A stretch of DNA of 5,909 bases. Source: an uncultured Verrucomicrobia subdivision 3 bacterium (GTDB taxonomy: Bacteria > Verrucomicrobiota > Verrucomicrobiae > Limisphaerales > UBA11358). The notes under the pieces are model-generated. The model was given only the letters and a program-made list of their open reading frames with translations, had not been told where the DNA came from and did no database searches. The translations under genes were made by a program, and so were the position numbers. Positions 5,479-5,909 of the stretch are shown one piece after another. How positions within the stretch are numbered: the stretch's first letter is position 1; each line of letters opens with the position of its first letter. Location: assembly GCA_903921455.1 (NCBI GenBank), contig CAIXPZ010000292.1:1-5909 (forward strand), given 5' to 3'.

Positions 5479-5730
5479 AAATCGTAATTTAGTGACACTA
5501 TATCGCGATTTAGTGACACTACAACGCAATCTAGTCGCTCTACAAAGCGTTCTAGTGTCACTACAAAGCAATCCTGTCGCTCTACAACGCGTAATAGTGG
5601 CTCTACAACGCGTTATAGTGGCACTAAAACGCAATTTAGTGCCTCTACAAAGCGTTCTTGTGCCACTCGAACGCAACTTTGTCGCTCTATAACGCGATTT
5701 AGTGTCACTAAATCGCGTTGTAGTCCCTCC
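5479..5730. repeat. Array of twelve degenerate 21-bp tandem repeats with internal dyads
   Basis: Twelve consecutive 21-bp units with no spacer, typified by ACAACGC... then TAGTGNCWCT. Units diverge at several positions but keep register. Five junctions carry the perfect dyad TAGTG-N-CACTA (5490-5500, 5511-5521, 5553-5563, 5616-5626, 5700-5710); others read TAGTSNCTCTA. CACT- and CTCT-type units tend to alternate, giving a loose 42-bp higher order. Decayed copies seem to continue to about 5770. Since 21 is seven codons, both strands stay open in places, and the plus strand spells heptads of the form xRxLVxL. It could be an iteron or centromere-like binding array, or a decayed heptad-repeat coding region; I favour a DNA site. 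Confidence 0.8.
5691..5719. repeat. 29-bp perfect palindrome at the end of the array
   Basis: AACGCGATTTAGTG (5691-5704) and CACTAAATCGCGTT (5706-5719) are exact reverse complements around a single T. It spans the last two well-kept units and is the longest perfect dyad in the window. It extends the TAGTG-N-CACTA dyad found in the other units by nine bases on each side, so it may be the highest-affinity site of the array. Confidence 0.75.
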
Positions 5731-5828
5731 CAAAAACGCATCCGTCGCCCTGCTAACCGCAATTGATTCAGGGATCGCCCCCAGGGTGCGCTCGCGCCGC
5801 GGATGAAGCGGGGCTAGGTGCTGGCGCA
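5731..5828. other. Degenerate array remnants and gene-free DNA
   Basis: Bases 5731-5770 retain weakened versions of the 21-bp unit (AAAACGCATCCGTCGCCCT, then CTAACCGCAATTGATTC). After that the DNA becomes G+C-rich. A minus-strand frame stays open through here and the array, but has no recognisable protein character. Confidence 0.4.
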
Positions 5829-5909
5829 CGGTCCTTCCGGACGGGCATCAGGGCGCACTGCCCGTCCTTCCGGTCCGCCCTCCTTACGGAGGGCCACCAG
5901 GGCGCAACT
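5829..5909. repeat. Hairpin-rich terminal patch with CCAGGGCGCA-type direct repeats
   Basis: A near-direct repeat, GGGCATCAGGGCGCACT (5843-5859) and GGGCCACCAGGGCGCAACT (5891-5909), brackets several stems: GTCC/GGAC (5831-5842), GGACGGGC/GCCCGTCC (5839-5846 with 5860-5867) and GCCCTCC-TTAC-GGAGGGC (5877... with 5888-5894, loop at 5884-5887; the outermost G-C pair is 5877-5894). The word GTCCTTCCGG occurs twice (5831 and 5864). It looks like a truncated copy of a structured intergenic repeat that continues past the window edge. Confidence 0.5.

Noticed and set aside
5479..5730. CRISPR array
   Set aside because: Units are contiguous 21-mers without unique spacers, repeats are too degenerate, and no cas genes are nearby.
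5269..5829. Minus-strand open frame of 186 codons across the 21-bp array
   Set aside because: A 21-bp unit preserves frame on either strand, so openness is expected. The translation is Arg/Thr/Cys heptads with no known fold and ends in unrelated A+T-rich DNA.

Overview
The window reads as one end of a small, compact mobile element set in a G+C-rich bacterial chromosome. The host is most likely Verrucomicrobiota. This rests on a sulfatase-gene remnant, the style of the hairpin-rich intergenic DNA and my memory of similar integrases, so it is an inference without a search behind it. There is no rRNA, tRNA or marker gene to fix the taxon.

Left flank (1-1020): no credible gene. It is a mosaic of short inverted repeats, several sharing a loop core close to GCGCAGCnTCGCG while their stems differ. 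At 1021-1158 (minus strand) lies a 46-codon piece of a sulfatase gene, including the C-x-P-S-R formylglycine motif. It is joined in frame to the first 16 codons of another gene (1159-1206) that overlaps the upstream gene by ATGA. This looks like a breakpoint between the element and older chromosomal DNA.

Element core (1159-5213, all minus strand). In transcription order: a tyrosine recombinase (5213-3990), an unrecognised 247-residue protein (3940-3197), a small winged-helix excisionase-like protein (3030-2728), a 507-residue protein (2726-1203) and the broken last gene. The 507-residue protein is the most striking: a ParB-like N-terminal domain followed by what reads as the DNA-cleaving half of a type IIB topoisomerase (Topo VI-A/Spo11-like, candidate catalytic Tyr plus a Toprim-like fold). 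No B-subunit ATPase is present in the window. The last three reading frames are coupled (1-nt gap, then a 4-nt overlap). Palindromes stand in front of the excisionase-like gene. A good sigma70-like promoter with three AGTTGC repeats sits so close to the integrase ATG that the mRNA would be almost leaderless.

Right flank (5214-5909): an A+T-rich stretch, then twelve 21-bp tandem repeats (5479-5730) carrying recurrent TAGTG-N-CACTA dyads and ending in a 29-bp palindrome, then a second hairpin-rich patch (5829-5909).

Working model (inference): the recombinase moves the element, the winged-helix protein controls excision and/or its own operon, and the ParB/Topo VI-A-like protein acts on DNA at a specific site, in maintenance, replication or defence. 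The 21-bp array is a candidate target site. The role of the 247-residue protein cannot be told from sequence.
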